A stretch of DNA of 64,000 nt, taken from Xanthoparmelia taractica (lineage: Eukaryota > Ascomycota > Lecanoromycetes > Lecanorales > Parmeliaceae). Numbering within the stretch: position 1 is the stretch's first letter; each line of letters starts with the position of its first letter. Positions 47,588 to 60,639 of this stretch are shown here, one piece after another. The stretch is from positions 62,001-126,000 of the forward strand of contig JANQBS010000068.1 in assembly GCA_033085395.1 (NCBI GenBank), written 5' to 3'. Both the position numbers and the translations under genes were made by a program. The notes under the pieces are model-generated. The model ran no database searches and had not been told where the DNA came from. It saw only the letters and a list, made by a program, of their open reading frames with translations.

Positions 47588-49874
47588 TCACCAGCTCTCC
47601 CACTTCTGCCCGCCCATAGCCACGAGCCGATTGAACAGCTCCTCCCTCAACCTCACCGCCGTAACCTTATGCCTCTCCCCACTCTTATCCACAATCTCCA
47701 ACCCATCCGCCACCGTCTTGCCCGTCGCCCACCCAACCACAATCTTCGCCTTCCAGCCCAGCCCGCCCACCTTCTTCAACTCCGTGATATCCGCCACCGC
47801 CACCGAGAACCTGGCCGAGGACTTTTCAGGCAGCAGACCCGTGCCGTCGGAAGATCTGGTGGAGAAGGAGACGGTGGGGACTTCAACGTTGGTGGAGATG
47901 TAGATCCAGCCTTTGCTGCCCTTGTAGCGGCCCTTGAAGTCGACGGGGCCGGACGGCTCCGGGTCGTCGGTTTTGGGGAGGACGCCGAGGTGGTCTTTGG
48001 CGTGCTGGGAGCCAACGGCGGCGCGTGCCTTGTCGATGCCGAATTTGGCCTCCACGCCCGTCTTGGTGGTGCCTTTGAAGAAACCGAGGATGTGTTGGCC
48101 GTGCTTGTGTTTCTTCTTTTGTGCTTCGTGGTGTTCTTCTTGCGCTTCGGCGGCTTTTTGTTCGGGGTCTTTGTGGATTGCCTCGTGGATTTCTTCGTTT
48201 GACGCATCGATGGCTAGGTCGTCTCCGTTTATGGAGGCTGGCCTGGAAGACGGAGGTTGATCTGAACGAGGAGGTGGGGGGAGGGGCGCTTTGTTCGCTT
48301 CGCCGATACGGAGGAGGGTGATGGTGAGCTGGGCATTGGTTGGGACGCCTTTGAGGAGTGTGCTGGGATGGGTCAGTAAGCTTTTTTGGATATGGCAAAG
48401 AATCTTTGACATACTTCCTGATCTCAAGCAACTTCTGCCAGTTCGGGAAGTTCTTGTTCAGTAAATCAAGACCTCGCCAGATGAGTGGGTCACCAAAGAA
48501 ACCAAAGCCGATACCCGCAGTCGTCATTTTCATGAACATGGCAGACGTGGTGAGCAACCCAATGGCGACAGCCGGGACGAGAACACCAGCAAGCCTGAGT
48601 CTAGGCGTCTCTTGGGGAAAAGGGGGAGTGGGCGACAGAGCGCTGTGATCAACGTCAGCAGCTATAATGAACGTCTCCATCACTTGATTAGTGGACGTAC
48701 TTTGCGAATCTCTCCCAGCCATCCGCAATATCACCAATGGCATGCATGATCGGCTTCATCTTCAACCACATCGCTTGCTCCATCGGCTGCTTCGTCTTGT
48801 CATGTTGGGCCTGCGGTTGGTTTCCTTGCGCACTCTGCTTGGCGGCGGCTGCGTCTGAAGCAATATTGGTTGGATCAGGCACCGAATCATTTAACGGGTC
48901 TGAGTCCGGATCGCCTTGTTCGTGTTTTCCTGCGGCGCTACTGAGGGCGATGGCTCCGATGCCAGAGACAAAATTGTGCGCTTCCTGTTCGACTGCTTCT
49001 CCCTTGTGTTTCTCAGGGGCTCCAGTCGCGCTATCCTTACTGCCTAGCATACCAGCGTGAGGCGTCTGGACGCCACCAGTTTTTGAGTTGACTAGAGCCA
49101 TGGGAACGGGAGGAAACAAGAATGGGCGCGAAGGTGGGTATACGATGAGGACAATCAAAGTCGTGAACATCAAGGGTATCAAAAAGTTGAAAGCCCAGGC
49201 AATGGCGTAAGCCTGCAGGGTTCAGCAATCACTGTCCCTACTGGTCTAGAATAGAAGAATAGAGATCTCACCACGCAAAATCCAGCCGTCCTCCTCGGCT
49301 CTCTCCAACTCCTCAAACGTGCAATGTGTTTCCCGAACCCCATCACCCCAATGATCACAGTCATATACAACCTTTCAAGGTTACTCCTCAGCTTGTCCGG
49401 GCTGAACTCTTCGTCGTCTACAGTGTACAAATCCAATCCACCCAATAAGGGAGCAGTCGTCGCTTTGACATGATAAATTTGCTTGTTGAACCGACGCACG
49501 AGCGTCCAAAGCTCTTCATTCGGCAGCTTAGCCACCAGAGGCGTAGGCACGTTCGTGGGATGATCATTCCAACCCATATCTCGAACCTCGCCGGCTGCAT
49601 GATTCTGCTGGACGGCACCTTTGATATCGTGATCAGCACTTTCAATGGCAAGCGCATGGCTATCACTGGGAGCGTTCGAAGCAGACGCACTCGATGATGT
49701 GGGGGTATTTATGACGGTGCCATTGTCGGGGCTGCTCGAGGTGGTAGAGATACGCGTTGCGGGTTGCATGTTTGGCTGAGCACCAGGGGTATGATTGGCC
49801 TGGTTTTGGGGGTCCTTGAGGTCGGACTCTGGGATGGGACCTCCATCCTTGAAAACATAACCTGGCATAGGCAT
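47588..49874 (-). CDS. DUF3292 family membrane protein
   Basis: Four exons, 49874-49272, 49212-48701, 48642-48415 and 48362-47588, give 705 aa. The N-terminal 100 residues are disordered. ELWTLVRRFNKQIYHVK begins the conserved region; IAWAFNFLIPLMFTTLIVLIVYPP is a membrane segment. A second hydrophobic pair lies around LAGVLVPAVAIGLLTTSAMF. The C-terminal third contains a Lys/His/Glu-rich stretch and a beta-rich domain (GFFKGTTKTGVEAKFGIDKA, then GWIYISTNVEVPTVSFSTR and RHKVTAVRLREELFNRL), reminiscent of GRAM/PH-like lipid-binding folds. I assign DUF3292 from memory of this layout, which is conserved in filamentous fungi. The cellular role is unknown; membrane-contact or lipid-related function is only an inference. 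Confidence 0.85.
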
Positions 49875-50359
49875 GGTGAGGGTGATATGGTGGTGGTGAT
49901 GGAGGTGTTGGTGGTGGATGGACTGGACCTAATGTTGAAGTACCCAGGTACTACGGTAGGATTGACAAGAAATATTGACAAAGGAGATTGGCATGCTTAA
50001 AACCGGGAGAGAAATCGGACTAGTGTGACGTCATCCTCAGGTTTTCACTATTAATAGAAGTACACATAAAAGTACATATATGTTGTATTCTGCTGCATGA
50101 TCACGTTGACTTGACACTTATAAGTACTTATCCCATGCCCCGTCTTCCCTTCATCTGATCTATGTACATGTGAGAAGAACTAAGCCATCATCCTTCCGCT
50201 TTCATTTTCCACTCGCCACAAGGCCTCTTGCGGTTTATTCATACAAAGCCTCCTTTTAAACACACCATCCCATGTGAACCGTACTCTAGTCATCGGTGGC
50301 TGAGCCATCCAACCAAGGTCTCCATCATCATCATCATCATCATCATCACCATCATGCCC
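49875..50359. other. Intergenic region between DUF3292 and the BEACH gene, with a microsatellite
   Basis: About 485 bases. It holds the DUF3292 promoter and the 3' flank of the BEACH gene. A (CAT)n microsatellite spans 50322-50355, starting only five bases from the BEACH stop codon. Confidence 0.6.
50322..50355. repeat. CAT trinucleotide microsatellite
   Basis: About eleven CAT units, with one CAC interruption, immediately downstream of the BEACH gene stop codon (TAA at 50360-50362). On the coding strand the repeat would read as Asp codons if the stop were read through. Confidence 0.85.
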
Positions 50360-53300
50360 TTATTGTCTTTGAATGCAGTCCCATTCATACACTCGTCCAT
50401 CATCATCTCCTGTGTACACCTTTTGCGCCATCGGCAGGATGGAAGTGATGGTTGTGCCAATATTGTAGCCCGCATGGTCCAAATGATGCATGCGCTTCAC
50501 GTGTTCGAGAACAAAGGCACCGTCCGAGATGGCCATGTTCCAAATCTGGCGAATGATTAGTCCGGCAGAGGTTACCACTTACAGAGAAGACGAGGGGGCT
50601 TACATTCACGACACCTTTCCTGTGGCCCGTAAAGATCAGATTGCGCTCAAGGTACTCATTCCCAGATCCTTCGTAGAAAGCACAAGAGGAGATCATCTCA
50701 TCACCTTCGACGTAAATGTTCTGCTCCAGCATCGCCTCGCCATTGAGTGTCCACAAAGATACTTCGGGCCCTCGGCAGAGCATGATGACGCCCGTCACAT
50801 CATTGATACGAGCACACTGCATCTTCCTTAGCTTCTTCATGCCCCCCAAAAAAGGGGATGTAATCTACCTCGACTGGTTTGCCCGTCGTTAGCCTGCGGA
50901 CAAGCTCCAAGCGATTCAAATCCCAGAGCAACACCTGACCATCAGAAGAGGCAGAGAGTAAGACACTGAAAGATCTAGATACTGCTATCGTTACGACAGC
51001 AGATCGATGTCCAAATAACGTAATTTTTGGCTGGAGATCAACAGAATTGGCGCTCATGACCACTGTCCAGACAGAGATCGTACAGTCTGAGCCTGCCGTC
51101 ACCAAGGTCTTGGAGTCTGCAAACAGAACGAACGTCAGCTGCCCTTGATGGACGTGCTCGGACAGACCGACAAGCTGTAGCTTGTCAGTACTTTACTGGC
51201 AATACGCTATGAGTATCCATATACCTTTTTCGCATCAGCAGTATAAAATCTGACGCTCCCGTCTATGAAACCCCATTCCATATACTTGTCGTAAGTTGGG
51301 CCAATGTTGAGTCGGAACGGTGCTGAGTGAATGAGCTTCTCGTGCTTTGATGAGTACTGTAAGTACGCGATACGGTCATGGGCTTCTGTGAGGGCGTTAT
51401 TGAGAAGCTTGGAGACAGATTGCTACTTTCCGAAGACTTACCTAACACTGGAAACGGCAGACGGGTTAGACTCTCGGCGGCAGTATCCAGCCGCTTCACC
51501 CTGTACTTCAAATTCTCCCGAGCTGGATGCATCCGCTGAAACACTTGGTGGGGAGTCTGACCGAAATTATGAATGATGCCTATGGTCGCCAACCTCTCCA
51601 CTGGATCATCGATAGTGTCCAAGTCTTTGGCTCCATGATAAGACAAATGGTGGAACACATTTGTTGCCTCCAGAGCCGCTTCCCCGCGTTGCTTCTGTCC
51701 AAAAACCAGATCAACCCATTGATGCAGATGCCGACTAACGTACTCGCTTTCTAAAGCTTCTCGGTGCTTAGCAATGAATATTTTCGGATCGCCTTTGGCC
51801 CAAGGAGGGAGCTCCACAGTGTCAATCGCGGCACCGCCCTGACGAGTGCCAAAGTCATAATTATTGTGATTTACCAAGAATTCAGGAAGATAAAAAAATT
51901 CAGGAATGAGCTCTCTGACATCCGTCATGTTCTCCCGTGAGGCTGAAGACCAGGCTCTTTCCATTGAGTAGAACAATCGATCTGGATGGTCGAAGCTGCC
52001 ACCTTGCAAGAGAAGATATGACGACACAAATGGCTGCAGACGGATGAGATAAGATGTCACAATCATTGCCGAGGAGTAGTGTGTGCCATAATGGAAGGGT
52101 GGCGATCTTTCATCGCCCATTTCCGCGAAAGACTGATAACGGTCTTTGAATTCGGCTTGTCTCCCCGGATCTTGGCACCCCATGGGTTTGGTCAGATCTC
52201 TAAATGTGCCAGGATTGGTAAGGTCAAGCTCCTCACTTGTATAATCTGCGAGGACCCAAGGAAAGACAGGATATTGAGTTAGATCGTTGAAAGTACGCCC
52301 GGCCATAGTGTTGACAAGCATGAGGTAGTGAAAATTGGAGATCTCGCCCTTCATCCATCTGCGAGTCGCTGGGTTCGCGTTATTCTGGGCGAAAACACTG
52401 GTGAATCTGGAACTAAATGTCTGTATCTCCTCGCCCTGGTTCCTTACCGATTCAACTCTCCAAGAGTCCTCGCCAATCGCAGAGTCAGCAGCATGGGAAG
52501 CCTTACCAAGTAGCCTATGATGTAATTCATTCCGTAGATTTGGAGTGCTAGTGGTAAGCAGATAGCTCCGTCCATCCACGAAGAAGACTTCTATGGCTAC
52601 ATCACGGAACAGAAAGCGTCTTTTGGAAATGCTGAGAACATCCTCCCAGCGCCAGCTTCGCGTCTCGTAGTCTGTCTTCACAGATGACGCGCGGCGATCA
52701 TGGGCCTCTCGTCCTGATATCATCTGCAAGTACGCATCACGTTCTTCCCGAGGAGCCTGCCAGACATTCACCACCTCACCGTCAGAACGTTGGAAGAGGT
52801 TGTCAAGCAGGTACAGGTGTCCTTTTCCAAGGATGAGGAGACCCTCCACTGCCTCAAGTCCAACAATCCTAGATACGTTGTGGACGTGTTCGACTTGATC
52901 ACCTCGTTGAAGGCTGCGCATAACTTTCCGATTTTTGTCCTCATATTCTTCCGACCCGTCCCGTGGGTCATCTACCATTTCAAAGTCGTCATCCGCATCC
53001 GCATCCACTTCAGTCTCTCCCTCCTCCGATGGGTTGGCGGAGGCTTCAGTGTTATGAGTCAGCGTGGTCTGCGCATGGACTGCGTTCCGAGTGGTGTGCG
53101 ATTGATTTGGCAACGGAGGAATATCTTTGAGTGCTGCTTTTGTTCTTGCAACAGTACTGCGCCGACGCTTCCCAGGTCCTTGAGATTGGCTCCGCTTTGG
53201 TTGATAATCCTGCAGGTGGGCGTCTTTGTCAGCAATAAGGCGCATCCTCATTCTGTTCCGCCCTTCTGTTTGATCCAACTGCCACTTGGGCTGAATCATA

Positions 53301-56300
53301 TCATCAAAGACACCGCCAGGTCGGCGAAGCTCCAAGCTCATCTTTGCCCATGTTGCTGCGCTGAATGATTGACTGTCTTGCTGATCTTGCAAAGCACGTA
53401 GGCGCTTGAGATTCTCCGCAGCGTAGATGTTTGATCGCCAGTGATCAGTTCCCGTCTCGTGGCGTCTGAGAATCTCATCGGTCGACGCATTTTCCGATGC
53501 CCAAAGCTTCAGCTTCTCCCTCCTCTTGCTAACCCTCGCCCTCGCTGTCTCCTCAGTCCTGCGATTCTCTTCTCCAACGAAAGATCCCCACGACTTCGAC
53601 AGTCCAGTAAACAGCGCGTTGTCAAGAGCCTCGCGATGATCGTCCACCCAGCCAAGGAATGTTTCATTGTCGAGCTCCATGATCTTTTCAAATCCTCTTG
53701 TGATTGTGTTGCTACCGACAGCGCTTGCCTGTTGGAGGATTGCAGAAATTTGTTCGTTTTTCTGGACGAGCAGCATCCGCCACAGATTTGCAGCTGCCAT
53801 ACGCACGTCATTGTTGGGACCAGTCAACCGGTTGTAGACCAGATAGCATAGCAGTCTGAGGAAGCCATCCTGCGGATCTTCTGATGGTAACAGAGCTGTC
53901 TGCCAATAGGCAAGCTTATTTAGAAATAGAACAGTATCATGGGCCGAGGCCACGTCATCTAAATCAGACATCCGGAGGAGTACTACTCGTAGTAGGACAG
54001 TTCTGATGTTGGTAATTATCTGACTGCAGAGTCTGATGGCCTTGATTGAGGAGATGTTTGGAAGCTGGAGGTACTCTAAGATATGAGCCAAGAAGTCCAA
54101 GGTATCTCCCGCACCGCCTATGAACCAGCCTTCGTAGATAGCTTCTCCCAGATGTGCAGCGAAGCGCGCTATGTTCGTGAGAACTCGAGGTTCCCAGAGG
54201 AGCTTTTGATTTAACTTGATCGTAGTCCCGAGATGTGACAGAGTGTTGCGAAGGATAAATGTTTCGAAGTAAGCCTGGTGTTCCTGGAACCCCGGCGGCA
54301 CTCTCATGAATAGTCCCAGCCCTGGGAAGTCTTTTCTTGTGAATATCTGGTCGGCAAAGACAGCGATCGTCAACTCTAAGAGCTCTTCTACGATTGAGCT
54401 ACTGAGATTCGACACAGGCTTAAATCTGCTAGGCGAGACCACAGGTTGCAGCTTGGGAGCTGGAGGTCCCGTTTTTGAAAGGTCTGATGTCACAAGTATG
54501 TACGATGACATTCTTTTGGGTGCTTGGTTTCTTGAGGGTCTGAGGTTCTGGGAAGGTTCCACCGTAGCAGTCCTTACTACTGGAAATCCTTTCATTGAGT
54601 TTGCCGACAAAGGTCTCATGATTACGTCGTTACCCTTGAAAGTCAATTCAGAGTCCCGAGAATGTAGTTCCATCTCTGGGCTGACAGTATTGGCGCTCAC
54701 AACGATCGGAAATAGCACAAAGAACAGCTCTTGGACATATGGCGAGCTAACTGTGAAGTCTCGAAAGGCTTGTGACTTTGTGTGGATATCCGCCAGGAAT
54801 CTTATGACCGTTCGTAACGTAGACGCAGAGTCTGCTAGATTGTCGGCAGGAATTCTGTGATTCGCTGTCGGATGTCAGTGGCTTCCAAGTGTAGTGCGAA
54901 AGGTCTGAAGCACTTACGTGAGCTTGATGGCTCAATGCCCAGAGTCATAGATCGCTGTCTTGCGTGTGTAGGCGTGGCTGGACTTTGTGCAAAAGTGGGC
55001 ATTTTCACATTGCTCCTCTCGGTCAATGGGGAGTCGGGGTCCATTTGCTCCCTAGTCACAGTCTTGAGACCGTGCCCGAGCATGGCAGTAATTACCGGCA
55101 GCACTGCGGGGTTGACCACAGAGGCTAGGCCGTCAGGGGCAAACGTTTCTAATAGATTGAAAATGTCAAAGGGCCTGGAGAAATCGACTTCTGCAGGATC
55201 TATGCCAAAGAAGACAGAGAAGCAGATCGGCCATATGGTATGGACGTTCCACCAGCGTTTGAACCTATGTTGCATGATTACTATACCTCCGTTTTTGTCG
55301 ACGAACTTCTGTACATAGTCGGGTCCGTTTATTACGAGAAGACGAGCCAGTATCTTTGCCGCCAACACGACTACCGTTGACTCGTCGTCGGCGAGAAGAT
55401 GGAGAAGCCACTAATGAGGATAAGTAGAGGCCAGAATAATTGTGGGCGTAGTTGTCACCTTGATCGTCACGGTTCTAGCGAATTTCTTAATATTGGCAAC
55501 TTCACTTTTATGGCATAGAATATCAACATAGAGTTCTAGCATTCTCAAAGCGACCTGTAATTGGCTAAGATATCCAACGCATTCGTCTTGCTGTTTTGAC
55601 GGACTTGGGGAGGTGCCAGATAGGGTTTGCCTTCGAGATGAGACGTTCGTGTCCAATTTGACACTCTTGCCCCGCGTTGCATGCGATGCTGTTTGCCTTG
55701 GCTTGTGGATAGCATAAGTGATGTACAATGCTAGAGAACGCATTGAATCCGCTGAAGGGTTTCTGGTGAGAAAAGATGTAAATGCTTCAAGGAAGTATTC
55801 GAAACTCTCTGTTGTGAATGTTTCACCTTTCAGTGCATCAAGCCACTTCTTCATGATGCCTAGAGAGGTCAGTCCGTAAGCCACAAGTAATACTATATGG
55901 ATGAAAAACCTACGCATCCTTAGCAAGCGCTTAGTGTTGAACTGATGGAATTTGCTGTGTACTCCAAAATTTATAAACTGCTCATAATAAAGTTTCTGCA
56001 CAGCAGGTTCTGCACTGCGCCAGAAGTCCATATCGATGAGCAGGATGCGATACGCTAATGGGTTGTTGATAACAGAATCTTCAGGTTTGTCCGTATGATA
56101 GCCAACAAATTTCAGTATCTCTGCTAGAACAGTCCGAGACAGACTGGGCCCACTCTGCTGGATCTTTGAAAGACCCCCGGGCGATTCTGGCCCTGTAGCG
56201 ACACTGAAGTGTCCTTGGCATAATTTGGTCGCGAGCAAAGTTGACAGAACCCCAAAACCATTATCCCGTTCCATAGCTTCGCTGTTACGCCAATTCTCCT

Positions 56301-58551
56301 GTACACTTTCAAAAAGGATGTTCAGGGCTCTGACCACGTCATCAGGAGTAACAGCCGATTCGATCAGAGCTAGACCAACAGCAGCACATCCTCCGATACG
56401 CCATGCAGCATCGTCGAGGGACTGTGGCACGACGGTTGTGGGATCACCTGTAAGTACTGCGAAGCCAGACGACTGAAGCAAGGCTTCATTCACAGACGGA
56501 ATAGCTCCATTGATCGCAAGAGCATTGCGCCCACCGCGTATGACATTACGAAGATTTTTACCGGCTGTCTTCGAAACATACTTCATGAGCTGAGTTTCGT
56601 CAATGTTATTCTGGTCGTTGTCATCCAGCACCATAGAAGCCGAGATATTGAGAAGGACCTTGGATTCTGGAAGAAGCATACCGGCTTTGGATCTTATCGC
56701 GGAGACGATATCTGATCTCTCTTCCCTGCCAGGGTGAAGGCTCTCGTTCCGTAGATTTAAAACAGCAGAAGCCCGATAAGTCTGAAAAGATCCAAGACAA
56801 TCCTGGTAATTACCAGTGTATCTTGGTCCAAGCTCATAGTACACGGCGATAAGGTCGTCACTCAACACTTCAGCAAAAAGATGTGCAGACGCCAGCCGCC
56901 ATTGTGTGAAAACGAGTCCTTTGCCCAGACGAGAGGCAAGGTCCTGCGGCGTCCCCAGAAAGGCTTGTATCGCATTGTTCTTGCGATTTGAAGAGAAAGA
57001 CCCGATAGCCTCATTGCGGCTATTGATCGATGAAGGTGCTTCAGGGTACTGTGCCTTGACATGTTCAATAAACTCGCCGTCGATGAACAAGGAAGCCCTG
57101 GAAGACGATGCGCCTTTGGGACGTCGATGCGCAATGACAAGATGATACCAACGTCGCTCTTCAAAGGCAGTCGATTTGAAGCGCACACTAGGTCTGGAAG
57201 ATGTGACGGATGTTTGAAGGATCAGGTTACGCGTGTCCTTTTCTAAGTAGACAAGTACAAAGCACGTCTGACTTGCATCAAAAGCCCCAAAAATAGTTGT
57301 GTGCGACGCATGATCGAAACGTACTATATGAAGCCAGAGCGACAAACTGTAGCCGGCGCTGGGTGAGGCTGGAGGGAATGTTCTTCCAATACCCGGCAAC
57401 TCTATCGAAGCATAACCATTCATCGATAAATCAAAGTGTACATATGATGGCGAACGAGAAGCTTTTAGGGACAATAAGAGGAGGTCTGCAATGAGCGGTG
57501 ACGAACATGCATGTCGGTAGAGGAAATGGGCATCGTTCAAATTGCCAACGCCCAAACTGAGAAGAGTAGTGGCTAGCATACGAAGCTGAGGAACAGGGGA
57601 ATGGTCTGTTGATGATAGAGTAATTAAGGACCGGAGCACCACGCTTAGGAGACCTGTGCCATGAAGTGCTGCCAGATTCCCAGTATTCATAGCGGCCAGA
57701 TGGTTGATAGTGCTGGGAACTTCCAAGGGAATAGCACCAGCATGGAGAGCTTGTTCCTCTTGCAGAGGTTGATCTTCGAGATCTTCCCAGAGCTCGAACA
57801 TGATCAAAATCGCATCTGGATTGTGTACAGTGGTCAACTGACTGATCTTTTGATTCAGCAACTCGCGAGCGATTGTATTTTGCTCCGAATCTTCGTATTC
57901 ATTACTCTGCTTTGTTTGAGAGGTAGACTGCGTATTAGCAGGGTCTCCATCTGGCGTCGAGTCACTGGCGCTTTTGATGTTACCCGATTGTCGTCTTAGA
58001 CTACAATAGAAATTTGTCATTGATTCGTCGTCCAGCGCACAGGCGAGGAGACACCCGAATATTTGGTCAGCAAGGAATTTCATTCCTTCCTTGTTTTCTT
58101 CTAGAAGCAGCTGGTAGAGAATTGTCTTTAGGCTTGGCCATCCACCTCCGTCGATGCGGAAACGAAAGTACTTCTGATTGCCCTTGTGGTCTTGCAATGC
58201 AGCCGCGAGTATACTAAAGAGAACCTGCAAAATGTTGAGAACTGCTGAAAGCTGCCTCTGTCGTGAGCCATGCTTGTAGCTCATTGGTATACTACGCATA
58301 ACTGCGATAACAGACTGAAAGCCGTTCAGGCGCCTAAAGTTGTCTCTCACATGGCCAGGATTTTCCAAAAGTGCTTGACGAATGCGATGCGCAGTCTCCA
58401 GCTGCGTCTGGACCTCATCCTCGATTTCTCCTTCTCCCGAGTCCTGTGTGTTCTGTACCAGCATCTCAAGCTGGCTTTGGAGCTCGGTCCCACCTCCTTC
58501 GGCATCTTGAAGTGTTGAAGCCCGGCTCCTCGGGGTCGTAGATTTCATCAT
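50360..58551 (-). CDS. Giant BEACH-WD40 protein (LYST/neurobeachin/Bph1 family)
   Basis: Seven exons, 58551-55459, 55410-54918, 54864-51442, 51385-51225, 51174-50869, 50816-50604 and 50545-50360, join in phase to 2624 aa. The N-terminal two-thirds are helical armadillo-like repeats with a concanavalin-like domain at about 374-508 (GYSLSLWLHIVRF to SLFIDGEFIEHVK). A PH-BEACH domain (DQVEHVHNVSRIVGLEAVEG on) precedes the BEACH domain (YPVFPWVLADYTSEELDL, FHYGTHYSSAMIVTSYLIR, FDHPDRLFYS, PEFFYLPEFL, HLHQWVDLVFG). WD40 repeats (GSDCTISVWT, SSDGQVLLWDLNRL, DGRVYEWDC) form the C-terminus. BEACH proteins organise vesicle, lysosome and vacuole trafficking. The third exon junction was chosen at GACAG so that it reads NHRIPADNLADSA. 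The last introns are 50-58 nt. Confidence 0.93.
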
Positions 58552-59047
58552 GGACGCCTCTGGAGGTATCCATCAGTTCAAGGTGCCATCATGTGTCTCC
58601 CCGCACCCGGACTTCCTGCACGTGGCCAAGTTTGCAGGGCAGTGTCTCGTGCCAGTACCTTGTGCTTCATTGACAGACCATGAGATGCAGCATTCGAGGC
58701 CACACTTTGAAAGAGCCCAGTTGCAGTTAATTTGTTGTGAACCTGCTTTGAGTACGACAATCACGCTGTTGACTGTGCAGTTCTTAACGCACTGTAGCTG
58801 CAGGTCCAGTGTTTGAATCTCGCAGCTGTAGACATTGCCAAGGAGGCGCTAAGCCGGAGCCCGGCGCCATAGACGCCCGTTGCCTAGCTGGGATTCGTCA
58901 TCTCGTGACCCCCAGCCTCGAAGCTCTCTTATCTTTCCCAACCATCTCTATCCTACGATTATCTTTCACAACTTCAACTGCCATTACCATTCACTGGCAG
59001 CACTCTAACATATTGGATCTCGAGTACATCAGATATATTATCCTAAC
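58552..59047. promoter_or_regulatory. Shared divergent promoter of the BEACH and subtilase genes
   Basis: About 495 bases between the two start codons. Pyrimidine-rich close to the subtilase ATG (58915-59000). No coding frame or RNA gene is supported. Confidence 0.5.
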
Positions 59048-60639
59048 ATGAAGGGGTATTTCGCTTTGTCGCTATTGCCTTTACTGGCCTCAGCGTCTCC
59101 AGTCCTCGTTGACTCCATCCACAACGAAGCCGCTCCCATCCTCTCATCTACACAATCTCAAGAGATCCCAGACTCATATATTGTTGTATTTAAAGACGGT
59201 CTTTCGCATTCATCAGCATCAGCACATCACGACTGGGTTCAAGATCAGCACATCCAGGTCGAGACGTCCAAGAGGAATCTGCTCAAAAGATCACAGTTGC
59301 CATTCACTGCCTTCGGTGGATTAAAGCACACCTACAATATTGCCGGAGGTCTCCTTGGATACTCTGGACATTTCGACGAGAGTGTTATAGAGCAAGTCCG
59401 CAGGCACCCAGATGTCAGTAACACATCTAAACCATCTCTTATCTCCTATCTTACTGCACGTGACCTTACTGATCTTTGGTTATGAGATAGGTCGCCTTCA
59501 TCGAGAAAGATTCAGAGGTCCACACCATGGGTGCCGAGTTGGAAAAGAATGCTCCTTGGGGATTGGCCAGAATATCTCACCGTGACAGCTTGAGTTTCGG
59601 TACATTCAATAAATACCTCTACTCGGAAGATGGTGGTGAAGGCGTGGATGTCTATGTTATTGACACTGGAACCAACATCGAACATGTCGATTTCGAGGGC
59701 CGCGCAACATGGGGCAAGACTATCCCTCCTGGGGACGAAGATGTGGATGGCAATGGTCACGGCACTCACTGCTCCGGCACCATTGCTGGTAAAAAGTTCG
59801 GCGTTGCCAAGAAAGCCAACATCTACGCTGTCAAGGTCTTGAAGTCCAACGGCTCGGGAACTATGTCCGATGTCGTCAAAGGCGTTGAATGGGCTGCTCT
59901 CAGTCATCAAGACAACGTGGAGGCCGCAAAGAAGGGAAAAGGAAAGAAAGGATTTAAGGGTAGCGCCGCAAACATGAGTCTTGGTGGAGGCAAGTCACCT
60001 GCCTTGGATCTTTCTGTCAACGCAGCTGTCGACGCTGGAATCCACTTTGCCGTCGCCGCCGGAAACGATAACGCGAACTCTTGCAATTACTCCCCTGCTG
60101 CCGCCGAGAAAGCTGTCACCGTGGGCGCATCCACTCTTGCTGACGAGCGTGCCTACTTCTCCAACTACGGAAAGTGTAACGATATCTTTGCCCCGGGTCT
60201 CAACATATTGTCTACTTGGACTGGTAGTAAGTATGCTACCAACACCATTTCTGGTACTTCGATGGCTTCACCACATATTGCTGGTCTTTTAGCCTACTTC
60301 TTATCTCTTCAGCCTTCAAAAGACTCTGCATTCTCTGTTGCAGACATCACTCCGAAACAGCTCAAACGGAGCTTGATGTCTGTTGCTACTGTGGGCAGTC
60401 TCACCGACGTTCCCAGTGACACTAAAAACGTACGTGCTCGGCGCTATTGCCACAAATATACCGTCGAGATCTGCTGATTCCTTCTCTAGATCCTTGCATG
60501 GAACGGCGGTGGCTCGTCCAATATCTCCGAGATCTTCGGCCAAAAGCATACGCCCAAGCCGGCCGCTGCGCAGAAGGTCCAGGACTTTCTTAAGTCTGAG
60601 CTCGAAAATGTCGAGCACTTCTTTGATGAGTTGAAGTGA
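59048..60639 (+). CDS. PRB1: Subtilisin-like serine protease, cerevisin type (vacuolar protease B)
   Basis: Three exons, 59048-59413, 59491-60429 and 60490-60639, give 484 aa. A signal peptide (MKGYFALSLLPLLASASP) is followed by an I9 propeptide (SYIVVFKDGLSHSSASAHHDWVQ to VAFIEKDSEV). The S8 catalytic domain has all three active-site residues: Asp in VIDTGTNIEHVDF, His in GHGTHCSGTIAG and Ser in ISGTSMASPHIAG. The Lys/Gly-rich insertion KKGKGKKGFKGSAANMSLGG and the Asn in AVAAGNDNA fit the vacuolar Pep2/protease B branch rather than secreted proteinase K types. It degrades proteins in the vacuole during autophagy and sporulation, and may also be exported. The first intron donor is GTCAGT. 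Confidence 0.95.

Noticed and set aside
54865..54917. Alternative acceptors for the second BEACH intron (ATCACAG and AATCTAG)
   Set aside because: ATCACAG breaks the frame. AATCTAG keeps it but deletes the family-like HRIPADNLA stretch that the GACAG acceptor retains.
58790..58860. Possible tRNA (GTTTGAATCTC resembles a T-loop)
   Set aside because: No acceptor stem, D-loop or anticodon arm can be paired around it.
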